Shown here: piece by piece, positions 1 through 8,472 of the stretch | How positions within the stretch are numbered: position 1 is the stretch's first letter | Layout of the letters: each line of letters starts with the position of its first letter | Assembly (NCBI GenBank): GCA_052168315.1 | Contig: JBQLZO010000028.1 | Coordinates: 84,352-148,351, forward strand | Length of the DNA stretch: 64,000 bases | Direction: 5' to 3' | Source of the DNA: JBQLZO01 sp052168315 | Lineage (GTDB): Bacteria; Planctomycetota; Phycisphaerae; Phycisphaerales; UBA1924 | The notes under the pieces: generated by a model | Databases searched by the model: none | Seen by the model: the letters and a program-made list of their open reading frames with translations, nothing else | Told to the model about the DNA's origin: nothing | Program-made: the position numbers and the translations under genes

Positions 1-164
1 TCGTTGCGCTGCGCGCCGCCGGAGGGCGCGTGCGGGGCCCGCGACTTGCTGACTAGGTCCGCGATCCGCGAGACCTCCAGCAGCGGCGAGACGGGCTCGG
101 AGATGCGGACCAGCTCGCCGCACCGTTCCAGCGCTTCGATGAACGCGCTCGTGCTTGCAAACAT
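1..164 (-). CDS. UbiD-family decarboxylase, N-terminal fragment
   Basis: Reading down the minus strand from an ATG at 164 there is an open frame to the left edge, about 54 residues, with no stop. It begins MFASTSAFIEALERCGEL and continues VRISEPVSPLLEVSRIADLV. This matches the usual start of UbiD-type prenylated-FMN decarboxylases, where an FI..LE..GEL(V/L)RI..PV...LE...I.D pattern opens the N-terminal domain. The family decarboxylates 4-hydroxy-3-polyprenylbenzoate or the related menaquinone-pathway acid in the cytosol. The catalytic residues lie outside the window, so ubiquinone-, menaquinone- and catabolic-type members cannot be told apart. It diverges from the ABC ATPase gene at 271, leaving about 106 bp for both promoters; a short inverted pair (ATGCTAC at 171-177, GTAGCAT at 225-231) lies there. 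Confidence 0.75.
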   Translation of the reverse strand, partial: MFASTSAFIEALERCGELVRISEPVSPLLEVSRIADLVSKSRAPHAPSGGAQRN

Positions 165-270
165 CTGGCGATGCTACACCGCCGCGGGCCGCTCAACCGG
201 TGGGGCCACTGGGGCGTGGGGGCTGGTAGCATGGCTGAAACACGCAGGCTCGAACCACCAAAGAGGCGGC

Positions 271-1434
271 ATGATCATGTCGAGCACGATCCAGCCCACG
301 CAACCCACGGCCCCCGTGTCCCACCGGGGCGCCGGCGCCTTTGTGGACGATCTCGCGCTGGACCTGCGCGGGATCGCGAAGACCTACCGCGGAAAGGTCA
401 AGGCGCTGCGGGGGATCGACCTGGGGGTGGCGCGCGGCGCGGTCTTCGGGCTCCTGGGACCCAACGGGGCGGGCAAGTCCACGCTCGTGAAGATCCTGCT
501 CACGGTGATCCGCCCGAGCCGGGCCGAAGGGCACCTGCTCGGGAGCCGGATCGGCGACCGCGAAGCGTTACGGCGGGTCGGGTATCTCCCGGAGCACCAC
601 CGGTTTCCGGAGTATCTCACCGCCCGCCAGGTGATCGACCACGCCGCGTGCATGACCGGTGTCGATCCGAACGACCGGCGTCGGCGGGCACCGGCCCTGC
701 TCGATCTGGTCGGGCTCTCCGGGTGGCACGACAAGCGGGTGGGGACCTTCTCGAAGGGCATGCGCCAGCGGCTGGGGATCGCGCAGGCGCTGGTCAACGA
801 GCCGGACCTGGTCATCCTGGATGAGCCGACGGACGGGGTGGACCCCGTGGGGCGGCGCGACATCCGCGATATCATCAACCGCCTGCGGGACGATGGAAAG
901 ACCGTGTTCCTCAACTCGCACCTGCTCTCCGAACTGGAGATGGTGTGCGATCGCGTGGCGATTCTGGTGCAGGGCGTGGTCGCCTCGCAGGGGACCATCG
1001 ATGAATTGACGGCCGACAAGCGGGCGTACCAGCTCGAGATCGTGCCGCCGACCGCCGGGAGCGAAGGTGGTTCAAACGAATCGTCTTTGGTGGCCGAGCG
1101 GGTCGCGCGGGTGCTCCCGGGGTTCGCGCCGAGCCCGCCCTCGCGACAGGGTCTGGTCGGCGAATCCTCCGGCCCGAGCAGCGGCGCCGACCTTGTGATC
1201 CCCGGACGCCTCGCGGGCGGCATCGAGGCCCGCGTGCAGGGCTCGGTGCTGACGGTCAAGACCGAGGATCCGGAGGCGGTCCAGCCGCTGATCGATGCGA
1301 TCCGCAGCGCTGGGCTGAGCATCCGCGCGGTCCGCCCGATCCGCCCGTCGCTGGAGGATCTGTTCATGCAGGCCGTGACCGACCCGACCACGGGGCAGAC
1401 GCTCCAGCCCGGCGCGCGGCGCGACAAGCCCTGA
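271..1434 (+). CDS. ABC-2 type transporter ATP-binding protein
   Basis: A 387-residue cytoplasmic ATPase that would power the membrane protein encoded next. Walker A (GPNGAGKS) is at about residues 63-70, the signature SKGMRQRL at 161-168, Walker B VILDEP at 181-186 and the switch histidine in NSHLL near 217. The FSKGMRQR form of the signature and the long C-terminal extension (about residues 240-387, with a low-complexity Ser/Gly/Pro linker) are typical of ABC-2/DrrA/GldA-type ATPases. The frame is open upstream to position 4, but AAGAGG at 261-266 and the start of recognisable sequence favour ATG 271 (an in-frame ATG at 277 is also possible). The permease follows 81 bp later on the same strand. 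The cargo is not evident. Confidence 0.9.
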   Translation: MIMSSTIQPTQPTAPVSHRGAGAFVDDLALDLRGIAKTYRGKVKALRGIDLGVARGAVFGLLGPNGAGKSTLVKILLTVIRPSRAEGHLLGSRIGDREALRRVGYLPEHHRFPEYLTARQVIDHAACMTGVDPNDRRRRAPALLDLVGLSGWHDKRVGTFSKGMRQRLGIAQALVNEPDLVILDEPTDGVDPVGRRDIRDIINRLRDDGKTVFLNSHLLSELEMVCDRVAILVQGVVASQGTIDELTADKRAYQLEIVPPTAGSEGGSNESSLVAERVARVLPGFAPSPPSRQGLVGESSGPSSGADLVIPGRLAGGIEARVQGSVLTVKTEDPEAVQPLIDAIRSAGLSIRAVRPIRPSLEDLFMQAVTDPTTGQTLQPGARRDKP

Positions 1435-1515
1435 TCCGTTCGCCGCCCGACGACTCCCGCCGATCCCGCCGCCGCGCCGGATCGCCGGCTTCCACCGACT
1501 TCGGAGGTTCCCGCC

Positions 1516-2892
1516 ATGTGGCTGCTCCAGACCCGCGCCCTGCTCGTTGATGCCTACCGCGAGCTCAACGCGAAGAAGATGTTCTGGATCGTGATGGTCA
1601 TCTCCGCGCTGATCATGGGCGCGATCGCGTGCCTGGGCGTGTACGAGGGCGGGATGTCCGTCCTGTGGTGGAAGTTCGACAACCCGGTCATCAACGCCGT
1701 CACGATGCCGCCGGAGGTGTTCTACAAGCTCACCTTCGTGAGCTTCGCGATCCCCGTCTGGCTCGCGTGGGGCGCGACGATCCTCGCGCTGATCTCGACC
1801 GCGAGCATGATCCCGGACTTTGTCTCCGGCGGTTCGATCGAACTCTCGCTGGCCAAGCCGATCGGCCGGATCCGGTTGTTCCTCACGAAGTACCTGTGTG
1901 GGCTGCTGTTCGTCGTGCTCCAGGTGGGCGTGTTCTCGCTCGGAGCGTTCCTGGTCATCGGGCTCCGGGGCGGGGCCTGGGAGCCCGGGCTGTTTCTGGC
2001 GGTGCCGCTCATCACCGTGTTCTTCTCGTACCTGTTCTGCGTGTGCGCGCTGGTGGGGCTGCTGACACGATCGACGATCGCGGCGCTCCTCCTGACGATG
2101 CTCTTCTGGCTGCTGCTCTTCGCGGTCAACACAACCGACGGGATCATGCTGACCTTCGACACGCGGGCGCAGATGACGGTGCAGCGGCACGAAGAACGGA
2201 TCGAGCGGTTCCGCGAACTCGGACCGCAGCGCGATGCAGCGCTGAACGCGTACCGGGATGCGATGGCGAGCGCGGGTCTCGGCGATGCCTTCGAAGCGCC
2301 ACCACTGCCAGCGGAACAGGCGTCCGAGCCGCCGGTGGAGGGCGAATCCGAGCCCTCAGATGGCAGCGTCGATGAGCGAGGCGCGTTCGTCGAGGGGGTC
2401 TGGATCCCCGCCGCACCGAGCGACAACGCGGAGCTCCGCAGGCTGCAGCGCGAGGCCGAGTCGATGCAGAACCGGTGGGCGCGCAGCCAGCGGTACATCG
2501 AGAACACCGTCGAGCCCGGCCTCGAGGCCGCACGCCGGTCGGCCGAGGACTGGTCGCGCTGGCAGGGCATCATCTTCGCGAGCAAGACCGCGCTCCCGAA
2601 GACCTCCGAAACGATCGAGTTGCTCCGGCGATGGGTGGTCTCCGCGGCCGAACTGCCGACCTTCGATGAACAGGGCGAAGGCGGCGGGCCCGACATGAAC
2701 GAGCAGGCGTTGTTCGGCGGGATGCGCAGCCCAGGTTCGCTCGAAGTCGATACCAGTTCATCTGAATTCAATGAGGCCGTGCGCGAGCGCTACGACGCGC
2801 GGAGCGTGTGGTGGGTCCTCGGCACCTCGCTCGCGTTCCAGTTCGTGGTGCTCGGCATCGCCTGCGGGATCTTCTCCCGGCGCGACTTCTGA
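1516..2892 (+). CDS. ABC-2 type transporter permease
   Basis: A 458-residue inner-membrane protein, presumed partner of the ATPase at 271-1434. Hydrophobic segments are visible at roughly residues 15-42, 68-98, 128-150, 155-182 and 188-206. A long hydrophilic stretch (about 210-430, rich in Glu, Ala and Arg) follows, and a final membrane span ends close to the C-terminus, which reads SRRDF. This is the ABC-2/NatB/GldF-like arrangement with a large extracytoplasmic loop between the fifth and last spans. GGAGG at 1502-1506 sits correctly before ATG 1516. The large loop is unusual for simple drug exporters and may bind a periplasmic substrate or partner; that is inference. Confidence 0.82.
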   Translation: MWLLQTRALLVDAYRELNAKKMFWIVMVISALIMGAIACLGVYEGGMSVLWWKFDNPVINAVTMPPEVFYKLTFVSFAIPVWLAWGATILALISTASMIPDFVSGGSIELSLAKPIGRIRLFLTKYLCGLLFVVLQVGVFSLGAFLVIGLRGGAWEPGLFLAVPLITVFFSYLFCVCALVGLLTRSTIAALLLTMLFWLLLFAVNTTDGIMLTFDTRAQMTVQRHEERIERFRELGPQRDAALNAYRDAMASAGLGDAFEAPPLPAEQASEPPVEGESEPSDGSVDERGAFVEGVWIPAAPSDNAELRRLQREAESMQNRWARSQRYIENTVEPGLEAARRSAEDWSRWQGIIFASKTALPKTSETIELLRRWVVSAAELPTFDEQGEGGGPDMNEQALFGGMRSPGSLEVDTSSSEFNEAVRERYDARSVWWVLGTSLAFQFVVLGIACGIFSRRDF

Positions 2893-3073
2893 CCCCCCCG
2901 GCAGTTCCCCAGCGCCCGACCGCTTCTGTGGGGCCCTCGCTCTGCGGGGCGGGGCGTTCCACGCGCGGCGGACGGCGCGGTGGGGTGCCACGCGATCGCA
3001 CGGATCGCGCCCGGGGTGGCGTTGAGGCACCCGGATCGCGCGCGGGAGTGGGGGAGCGCGGGGGTTGGAAAAG

Positions 3074-3162
3074 CGGACAGGGCGGGATTCGAACCCGCGA
3101 TACCTGTTTCCAGGTATGCCGCTTTAGCAAAGCGGTGCCTTCAGCCGCTCGGCCACCTGTCC
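3074..3162 (-). tRNA. tRNA-Ser (anticodon GCT)
   Basis: On the minus strand the 7-bp acceptor stem GGACAGG (3162-3156) pairs with CCTGTCC (3081-3075), with discriminator G at 3074. The D-arm begins TGGCCGAG, the anticodon loop reads TTGCTAA giving anticodon GCT (serine AGC/AGU codons), a long class-II variable arm follows (ACCTG...CAGGT), and the T-arm contains GGTTCGAATCC. The length is 89 nt and the 3' CCA is not encoded. It lies alone between the ABC permease and the SpoU-type methyltransferase gene, with no other tRNA nearby. Confidence 0.97.
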
Positions 3163-3264
3163 GTCCCGGATCAGGATGAGCCCGCGGAGCGGGTTGCCTG
3201 ATCGGGCCTGACCGGCAATCGTGCCCACCCCGGGGCCGGGAGTCAACTCATCAGAGGGAGCATC

Positions 3265-3966
3265 ATGCCCACACCGGAGCGAATCGAGCGGATCCAGCGC
3301 CTCGTGGCGCAGCGCCAGCGGGGGGTCGTGGTGCTCGAGGACATCCACGACCGGTACAACGCGGCGGCCGTGTATCGCTCGTGCGATGCGTTCGGGATCC
3401 AGGCGGTCCACCTCGTGTTCGACCGCGAGCGGACCGGATCGGCGGGGTTCAGCCCCACGGCGGCGGGGCGGGTCGCCTCCGGGTCGGCCAACCAGTGGCT
3501 CGATTTCCATCGGCACGCGGGGATCGAGCCGTGCTACGCGGCCCTCCGCGCCCGCGGGTACCTGATCGTCGCGACGGCGCTGGGCGAGGATGCGGTGCCG
3601 ATCGATCGGTTCGACTTCGCCGCCCACGCCGACATCGCGCTGGTCTTCGGGAATGAGCTGGATGGGCTGAGCGAGCCCGCGCGACAAGGGGCCGATGCGC
3701 GGATCATGGTGCCGATGCGGGGCGTGGTGCAGTCGCTCAACCTCTCGGTGACCGTGGCGATCTGCCTCCACGAGATGACGCGCCAGCGCCGGGCGGCGGG
3801 GATGGAGCGATTCACGCTGCCCGAGGCGGATCGGGTCGCGCTGGAGGCCGCGTTGATCGAACGCCGGGCCTCGGGCGAAACCAATCACGAGAGCATGGCC
3901 CAGCAGATCGTGGACCCGCGGGAAACGCGCAAGCCCAAGCGCCGGAAGCGGCGCAGCCGGCGGTGA
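3265..3966 (+). CDS. trmH: TrmH-type tRNA (guanosine-2'-O)-methyltransferase (SpoU family)
   Basis: A 233-residue SpoU/TrmH-fold (SPOUT) RNA 2'-O-ribose methyltransferase. Motif 1 is the N-terminal VVLEDIHDRYNAAAVYRSCDAFG, where the family has an Asn and an invariant Arg at the AdoMet/RNA site. Motif 2 is FGNELDGLS near residue 130, and motif 3 is VPMRGVVQSLNLSVTVAI near 155; the last two build the trefoil-knot cofactor pocket. Starting directly at the catalytic domain, with a short basic C-terminal tail (KPKRRKRRSRR), fits TrmH, which makes Gm18 in the tRNA D-loop, better than RlmB, but a related specificity is possible. AGAGGGAG precedes ATG 3265. The gene sits about 100 bp from tRNA-Ser, probably by chance. 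Confidence 0.87.
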   Translation: MPTPERIERIQRLVAQRQRGVVVLEDIHDRYNAAAVYRSCDAFGIQAVHLVFDRERTGSAGFSPTAAGRVASGSANQWLDFHRHAGIEPCYAALRARGYLIVATALGEDAVPIDRFDFAAHADIALVFGNELDGLSEPARQGADARIMVPMRGVVQSLNLSVTVAICLHEMTRQRRAAGMERFTLPEADRVALEAALIERRASGETNHESMAQQIVDPRETRKPKRRKRRSRR

Positions 3967-4023
3967 CCGCGTTTGGGTTGTTCGGAGTCGCGACGGACGG
4001 TCGGCGGGGCGAGCGCCGCTGGA

Positions 4024-4833
4024 TCACTCGCCGTCGGCGATGGTGGCCTTCTTCCTGCGGGGAGTGGCCTTGGTTTTCTTGATCCCGCCGTCGGAGATCT
4101 CCGTCCGGAGCGTTTCTTCGATGTAGAGGATGGTGTCGCAGGCGGGGCAGGTGGTGATGTCGCCCTTGTTCAGCAGCACGCTGACGCGCTCGATCGGCAG
4201 GTGCGTGAAGCAGGAGCCGCAGGTGTACTCGAGGTTGCGCCGATCGGCTTCCTCGATGGGCGCCATGACCTCATCGATCCCGCGCGAGAGCGCCTCCTCG
4301 TAGAGCGCCATCGCGGAGGTGGGAACCTCCTTGGCGGCCTCGGCCCGCTCGGACTCGAGTTCATTGACCCGGTCCTTGATCTCCTCGGCCTTCTTGTTCC
4401 GGTCCCCCTCGGCGACGCCCTTGACCTTCTCCCGCTCGCCCATCTGCGCCACCAGGCTCGCCGCGGTGGCTTCCAGCGCCTCGACCTTGCCCATCATGTC
4501 GAGGATCCGTCGCTCGACCTCGGCTTTATCGGCCTTCAGGGTGCTGGACTCGGTGAGCAGGGCCGTGTGTTCCTTGGAGGTGCTGGCCTGGGTCATTCGC
4601 TCGCGGAGCCCGGCGATGCGCTCGTCCTTGGCGGCAACCTCGTTCTCATCGTTGGCGATCGAGGCCTTGAGCTGGCGGATCTGCCCGTCGATCGAGGCTT
4701 TCTGCTTCTGCAGATCGTCGATCGTGGCGACCTGCGTACGCAAATACGCCTCCGATTGACGGAGGCGTGCCTTGAGACCACGGAGTTGCTGATCGACCCG
4801 GTAGAGTTTCAGAAGCTTTCCCGTAACACCCAT
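4024..4833 (-). CDS. Coiled-coil zinc-ribbon protein (CT398/COG1579 type)
   Basis: A 269-residue protein built as a long antiparallel coiled-coil hairpin (about residues 5-180, dense in Leu, Glu, Lys and Ala heptads). A C4 zinc ribbon follows, with CGSC near residue 203 and CPAC about 22 residues later, then a basic tail (KKTKATPRRKK). This is the architecture of the COG1579/CT398 family; Chlamydia CT398 has been reported to bind a sigma-54 factor and secretion components, and the wider family has no settled function. ATG 4833 is preceded by AAAGGA and by a good promoter (4869-4898), so this looks like the first gene of its transcript. The molecular role here is unknown. Confidence 0.8.
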   Translation of the reverse strand: MGVTGKLLKLYRVDQQLRGLKARLRQSEAYLRTQVATIDDLQKQKASIDGQIRQLKASIANDENEVAAKDERIAGLRERMTQASTSKEHTALLTESSTLKADKAEVERRILDMMGKVEALEATAASLVAQMGEREKVKGVAEGDRNKKAEEIKDRVNELESERAEAAKEVPTSAMALYEEALSRGIDEVMAPIEEADRRNLEYTCGSCFTHLPIERVSVLLNKGDITTCPACDTILYIEETLRTEISDGGIKKTKATPRRKKATIADGE

Positions 4834-4868
4834 GTGCGCCGCCGTCCTTTCACTACGCGTCCACCCTC

Positions 4869-4898
4869 AGTATATCGCGTGTCCGGGGCGATCGTCAG
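4869..4898 (-). promoter_or_regulatory. Sigma-70-type promoter for the zinc-ribbon gene
   Basis: On the minus strand CTGACG (4898-4893) and TATACT (4874-4869) are separated by 18 bp and lie 35 bp upstream of the ATG at 4833. The surrounding AT-rich stretch (about 4870-4930) stands out against the GC-rich background. Assigned from consensus similarity only. Confidence 0.5.
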
Positions 4899-5050
4899 AA
4901 TTTTGTTGAAATTGGGGCAATTTGGCTTGACTCCGATGAGGCAATGTGCCATGCCCGGGTCCGCAATCGCGTCCCGGAACGATCCCCCATGCCCGGCGGT
5001 CCGATCCGCGGTGCCGGGATGCGCGGGCCAGGCCGACCGGGAGGGTGCGG

Positions 5051-5983
5051 TCACGGCGTCGCCGGGGGAATGCCGGGGGCGGCGGCCGCGAGCAGCCAGT
5101 AGGCGACCGGCGCGACCAGCAGGGGCGAATCGATCACATCCAGCACCCCGCCGAACCCCGGGAGCGCGCGGGAAGCGTCCTTGACCCCGGCATCGCGCTT
5201 CAGCAGGCTGGCGATCAGGTCGCCACCTTGACCGATCGCTCCGAACAGGGCCCCGAGCAGGGCTCCGTGCCACCAGGCGAGCCCTGGGGTCACGCCCGAG
5301 GCTCGCCCGAGCAGGGCGGCCAGCGCCCCCACGACGAGCGAGAGGAGCAGGCCGCCGTAGAAGCCTTCCCAGGTCTTGCCCGGGCTGAGCCACGCGATGA
5401 GCTTGGTGCGTCCGAGCCATCGTCCCACGAAGAACGCCCCGATGTCGTACGACTTGGTGACCAGCAGGACGCCCAGGAGCATCCAGGCGGTGTGCTCGCG
5501 CCGGATCAGCAGTAAAAATCCGCCCATGAGCCCGAGGTAGACGAACGCGAAGAGCGTCACACTGGTGGCCGCGAGCACGCCCTCGGCGGACTTGTGCCGC
5601 GCGTAGTACGCAAGGGAGGCGCAGAGCACCACGGCCGCCGCGGTGGCGACCACCGCCCCGCCCAGGCGGGCCGCCGCGTCCTCGTCCGGCACGGCCGGGA
5701 GCAGGTTGAGCACGCCCACGATCCAGCCCTGGCCCGCGATGGCGCCCGACACCGCCAGCCCGAGCAGCACCGCCGCGGGCGTGAGCCAGGTCGAGGCGAC
5801 GATCCGGCGCAGGCGGGTGATCGCGACGAGCTCACGGGCCGCGAGGATCCCGACGATCACGAACGCCGGCATCAGGAGCAGCCCGGGCATGAAGCCGCCC
5901 TCTTCGAGCGCCTGATCGCCCCACACCACGAGGAGCACCCCGAGGATCAGAAATGGTCCGAGGATGAGCCGGGTTCGCAGCAC
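5051..5983 (-). CDS. cdsA: Phosphatidate cytidylyltransferase (CdsA)
   Basis: A 310-residue polytopic inner-membrane enzyme that makes CDP-diacylglycerol from phosphatidate and CTP, the branch point of phospholipid synthesis. About eight hydrophobic segments are visible. The C-terminal family signature is recognisable around residues 255-282 as SLLKRDAGVKD followed by LPGFGGVLDVIDS, and GKTWEGFYGG lies about 50 residues before it. Compared with the PROSITE-type pattern (PGHGG..DR.D) the His and Arg are replaced by Phe and Val, while the acidic and Lys/Arg positions of the first half are kept. The start is a GTG at 5983 and no ATG alternative fits better. It is followed 67 bp upstream in transcription by rsmG on the same strand. 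Confidence 0.88.
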   Translation of the reverse strand: MLRTRLILGPFLILGVLLVVWGDQALEEGGFMPGLLLMPAFVIVGILAARELVAITRLRRIVASTWLTPAAVLLGLAVSGAIAGQGWIVGVLNLLPAVPDEDAAARLGGAVVATAAAVVLCASLAYYARHKSAEGVLAATSVTLFAFVYLGLMGGFLLLIRREHTAWMLLGVLLVTKSYDIGAFFVGRWLGRTKLIAWLSPGKTWEGFYGGLLLSLVVGALAALLGRASGVTPGLAWWHGALLGALFGAIGQGGDLIASLLKRDAGVKDASRALPGFGGVLDVIDSPLLVAPVAYWLLAAAAPGIPPATP

Positions 5984-6025
5984 GGGAGCAGGGTAGCGGG
6001 GGGTGGCGTGGCGTTGTGGGATCGG

Positions 6026-7030
6026 TCAGCGTTCATCGACGCCGAGCGGGCGCCGGCGGGCCTCGCCGGGCTTGCGCGGGTAGAGAGCCGGGGTCTTCCG
6101 CATTTTCTCCAGGACGACGATCTTCCCGGTCGGCGTGTCGATGGTCGCGATGTGGTGGGCGTGCAGGAGGTGCAGCGCCTGCTTGGCCTCGGCGAGTTCC
6201 TCGGAGGCCTTCTCGCCCTTGATCAGCGCCGCCCGCCCGGCGATGCGGAGCAGCGGGATGCACCATTCGGCGATGATCGCGATCCTCCCCACGGCCCGGG
6301 CGGTGACAAGGTCGTAGAACCCCCGGTGAAGCAGGCCGAGTTGGGTGGGCGCGGAGGGGGCCCCGCGCCGCTGGACCGGGCCCTGCCCCGGGACATGCGC
6401 GCCGACCTCTTCGGCCCGTGCGTTGATGACCCGCGCGTTGGTCAGGGCCAGCTCGCCGATGGCCGCTTCGAGGAACTCGGCCTTCTTCGCGGTCGACTCC
6501 ACAAGGGTGAACTCGATGTCCGGTCGCGCGATCGCGAGCACGAGCCCGGGAGCGCCGCCGCCGGACCCGATGTCGCAGACCCGCCGGATCTCGGAGGGCG
6601 GGGGCTCATCGGGCGGCTCCGTGAGCGTCCCGGCCTCGCCCCCGTCGGACGGCGTCTCACGCGGCGTCTCGTCGGCTTCGAGCAGCGGGAGGAGCGTCAG
6701 CGAATCGAGGATGTGCCGCCGCCATGCCTCGCCGGGTTCGGTGATCGCGGTCAGGTTGAGCAGCGCGTTGTTCGCCAGCAGCAGGGCGAGGTAGTGCCCG
6801 TAACGCTCGATCTCGCCCGGCTCGAAGTCGATCCCGTACGCCGCGGCCTGCTCCAGGAAATCGGCGGGAGGAGCGAGCCTCGGGACGGCCTTGGTGAACT
6901 CGATCTTCTGGCGCGGCGGGGGCGTCTGGCGCGCGCTCGACGAGGAGCGGTCTCCGCGCAGGTGGCGAGGCGTGTTCCGGGAGGGCTTGGGCAAGGGGGC
7001 GTGGCCTTTCGGGGCGTGGCGGCGGGACAC
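6026..7030 (-). CDS. rsmG: 16S rRNA (guanine527-N7)-methyltransferase RsmG (GidB)
   Basis: A class-I AdoMet methyltransferase with the RsmG landmarks: NLTAITEPGEAWRRHILDSL, then the glycine-rich loop CDIGSGGGAPGL, VESTAKKAEFL and ARAVG. The family methylates N7 of G527 in 16S rRNA. Two departures stand out: an acidic Pro/Glu-rich insert of about 30 residues between HILDSL and the AdoMet loop, and a second Gly/Pro/Arg-rich insert (VPGQGPVQRRGAPSA) before the YDLVTARA segment. No in-frame ATG exists upstream of the conserved part. GTG 7030 is chosen; TTG 6994, with AAAGG about 10 nt before it, is a real alternative that would shorten the protein by 12 residues. It lies 74 bp after the stop of rodA on the same strand. 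Confidence 0.85.
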   Translation of the reverse strand: MSRRHAPKGHAPLPKPSRNTPRHLRGDRSSSSARQTPPPRQKIEFTKAVPRLAPPADFLEQAAAYGIDFEPGEIERYGHYLALLLANNALLNLTAITEPGEAWRRHILDSLTLLPLLEADETPRETPSDGGEAGTLTEPPDEPPPSEIRRVCDIGSGGGAPGLVLAIARPDIEFTLVESTAKKAEFLEAAIGELALTNARVINARAEEVGAHVPGQGPVQRRGAPSAPTQLGLLHRGFYDLVTARAVGRIAIIAEWCIPLLRIAGRAALIKGEKASEELAEAKQALHLLHAHHIATIDTPTGKIVVLEKMRKTPALYPRKPGEARRRPLGVDER

Positions 7031-7104
7031 CGGGAGGCGCGAGGGTAGGTCTCGAATCCTGTCGTGGCGGGGGCGGCGATGGGGAGTGGGGGGGCGGGCG
7101 GATC

Positions 7105-8472
7105 TCACCGAGAGAATTCGAACGATTCCCGCCAGAAGTACTCCGGCCTGCGGAGCCCGACGCCGAGGATCAGCCCGACCATCGCCCACGCGATGAGCAG
7201 GCTCGAACCGCCGAAGCTCACCATCGGAAGCGTGATGCCGGTGATGGGAAGGACGCCGAGGGTCATCCCGATGTTGATCGATGCCTGGATCACGATGGTG
7301 CCGCCGAGCCCCACGCACACGAGGCGCCCGAACGGGTCCTTGCTCAGCGCGGCGGTCCACAGCGCCCCGAGGAGCCAGACCGCGTACAGCCCGATGACGG
7401 TGAGCCCGCCAAAGAACCCCCACCGGTTGAGGATGACCGGAAAGATCATGTCGTTGTGCTTCTCGGGCAGCGGGTTGAAGGTGATCAGCGCATCGGTCCG
7501 TTCGGCATCATGCCCCGAGAGCCCGCCGGCGCCCGCGATCTTGACGGCCTGTCGTCCCTGGAACGCGCGATCGTCGAGGAAGCGGGTGTCGCCCGCGTAC
7601 AGGTCCATCACCGCGAGGATCCGGTTGACCTGGTGCGGGCGAAGGAGCGGATAGGCATCACGCTCCGCCGCGACGAGCGAGATGACCACGATCGCCGCGG
7701 CGAACCCCGCCCCGGCGAGCCCGGTCGCGATCAGGTGCCACAGGCGTGCGCCGGCCGCGATGAGCATCACCACGAGCACCGGGATGAACAGCAGCGAGGT
7801 GCCCAGGTCCGGCTCGACGAGGATCAGCGCCATCGGGACGAACGCCATCGCGGCCGGCGGGATCAGCCCGAGCAGCGTCCGGTGGTTGGAGCGCAGCCGG
7901 AGGTACGACGCCAGCGCGAGCACATACGCGACCTTGGCGAGCTCGCTCGGCTGGAAGTCGGCCACGCCGAGCGAGATCCACCGGCGGGCGCCCTTGCGCG
8001 GCTTGACGATCTCCTCCGGCACGAACGGGATCAGCACGAAGACCAGCAGCGCGATGGTGCCCAGCCCGATGACCCAGGTGAGCCGCTGGATCCGCCGCGG
8101 GTGCGGGATCACGGCGATCCCCGCGGCGATCAGCCCGACGATGAGGTAGGCCAGTTGCCGGAGCGCGAGCGGCGAGAGCCCGAACCGGGCGCCCGGCTCC
8201 TCCGCGCCGCCCGTCGCCAGGCTGATCGTCGAGATGCCGATGGCGGTCAGCGCCCCCGCGGCGACCACCGACAGCCACGCCGGATTGAGCCACGCGATGG
8301 GAGACTTCGTTCTGGCCTTGGCCCGCTCATCGAGCGCCCGGGAACGCGCGCCGGGCGTCGCCGGTGCGGGGTCCTCGGATGTCGTGCGAGGGGGTGTGGA
8401 AGGGGCCTGCCGCAGCGCAGCGCGTGCGGCCCGGTCCGGTGCGCCCGGGTGCCCGGTGGTCGCGGGGCTCAC
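7105..8472 (-). CDS. rodA: Rod-shape SEDS glycosyltransferase RodA
   Basis: A 455-residue SEDS-family membrane protein that polymerises lipid II during sidewall synthesis. About ten hydrophobic spans follow an 80-residue hydrophilic, Pro/Arg-rich N-terminus. Family hallmarks are the segment near residue 350 containing FNPLPEKHNDMIF (the LPE.HTDFIF loop of RodA/FtsW), PITGITLPMVSFGGSSLL, and LVEPDLGTSLLF carrying the catalytic-site Asp. The GTG start at 8472 overlaps the TGA of the PBP2 gene by 4 bp (GTGA), so the two are translationally coupled, as expected for a cognate RodA-PBP2 pair. The N-terminal extension is much longer than in E. coli RodA. Confidence 0.92.
   Translation of the reverse strand: MSPATTGHPGAPDRAARAALRQAPSTPPRTTSEDPAPATPGARSRALDERAKARTKSPIAWLNPAWLSVVAAGALTAIGISTISLATGGAEEPGARFGLSPLALRQLAYLIVGLIAAGIAVIPHPRRIQRLTWVIGLGTIALLVFVLIPFVPEEIVKPRKGARRWISLGVADFQPSELAKVAYVLALASYLRLRSNHRTLLGLIPPAAMAFVPMALILVEPDLGTSLLFIPVLVVMLIAAGARLWHLIATGLAGAGFAAAIVVISLVAAERDAYPLLRPHQVNRILAVMDLYAGDTRFLDDRAFQGRQAVKIAGAGGLSGHDAERTDALITFNPLPEKHNDMIFPVILNRWGFFGGLTVIGLYAVWLLGALWTAALSKDPFGRLVCVGLGGTIVIQASINIGMTLGVLPITGITLPMVSFGGSSLLIAWAMVGLILGVGLRRPEYFWRESFEFSR

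Noticed and set aside
4..270. Extension of the first ABC ATPase frame upstream to position 4
   Set aside because: The translation has no homology-like sequence, overlaps the ubiD-like gene on the other strand, and a good SD supports ATG 271.
3074..3966. tRNA-Ser next to a tRNA methyltransferase as a functional unit
   Set aside because: Opposite strands and no shared regulation visible; adjacency alone is weak evidence.
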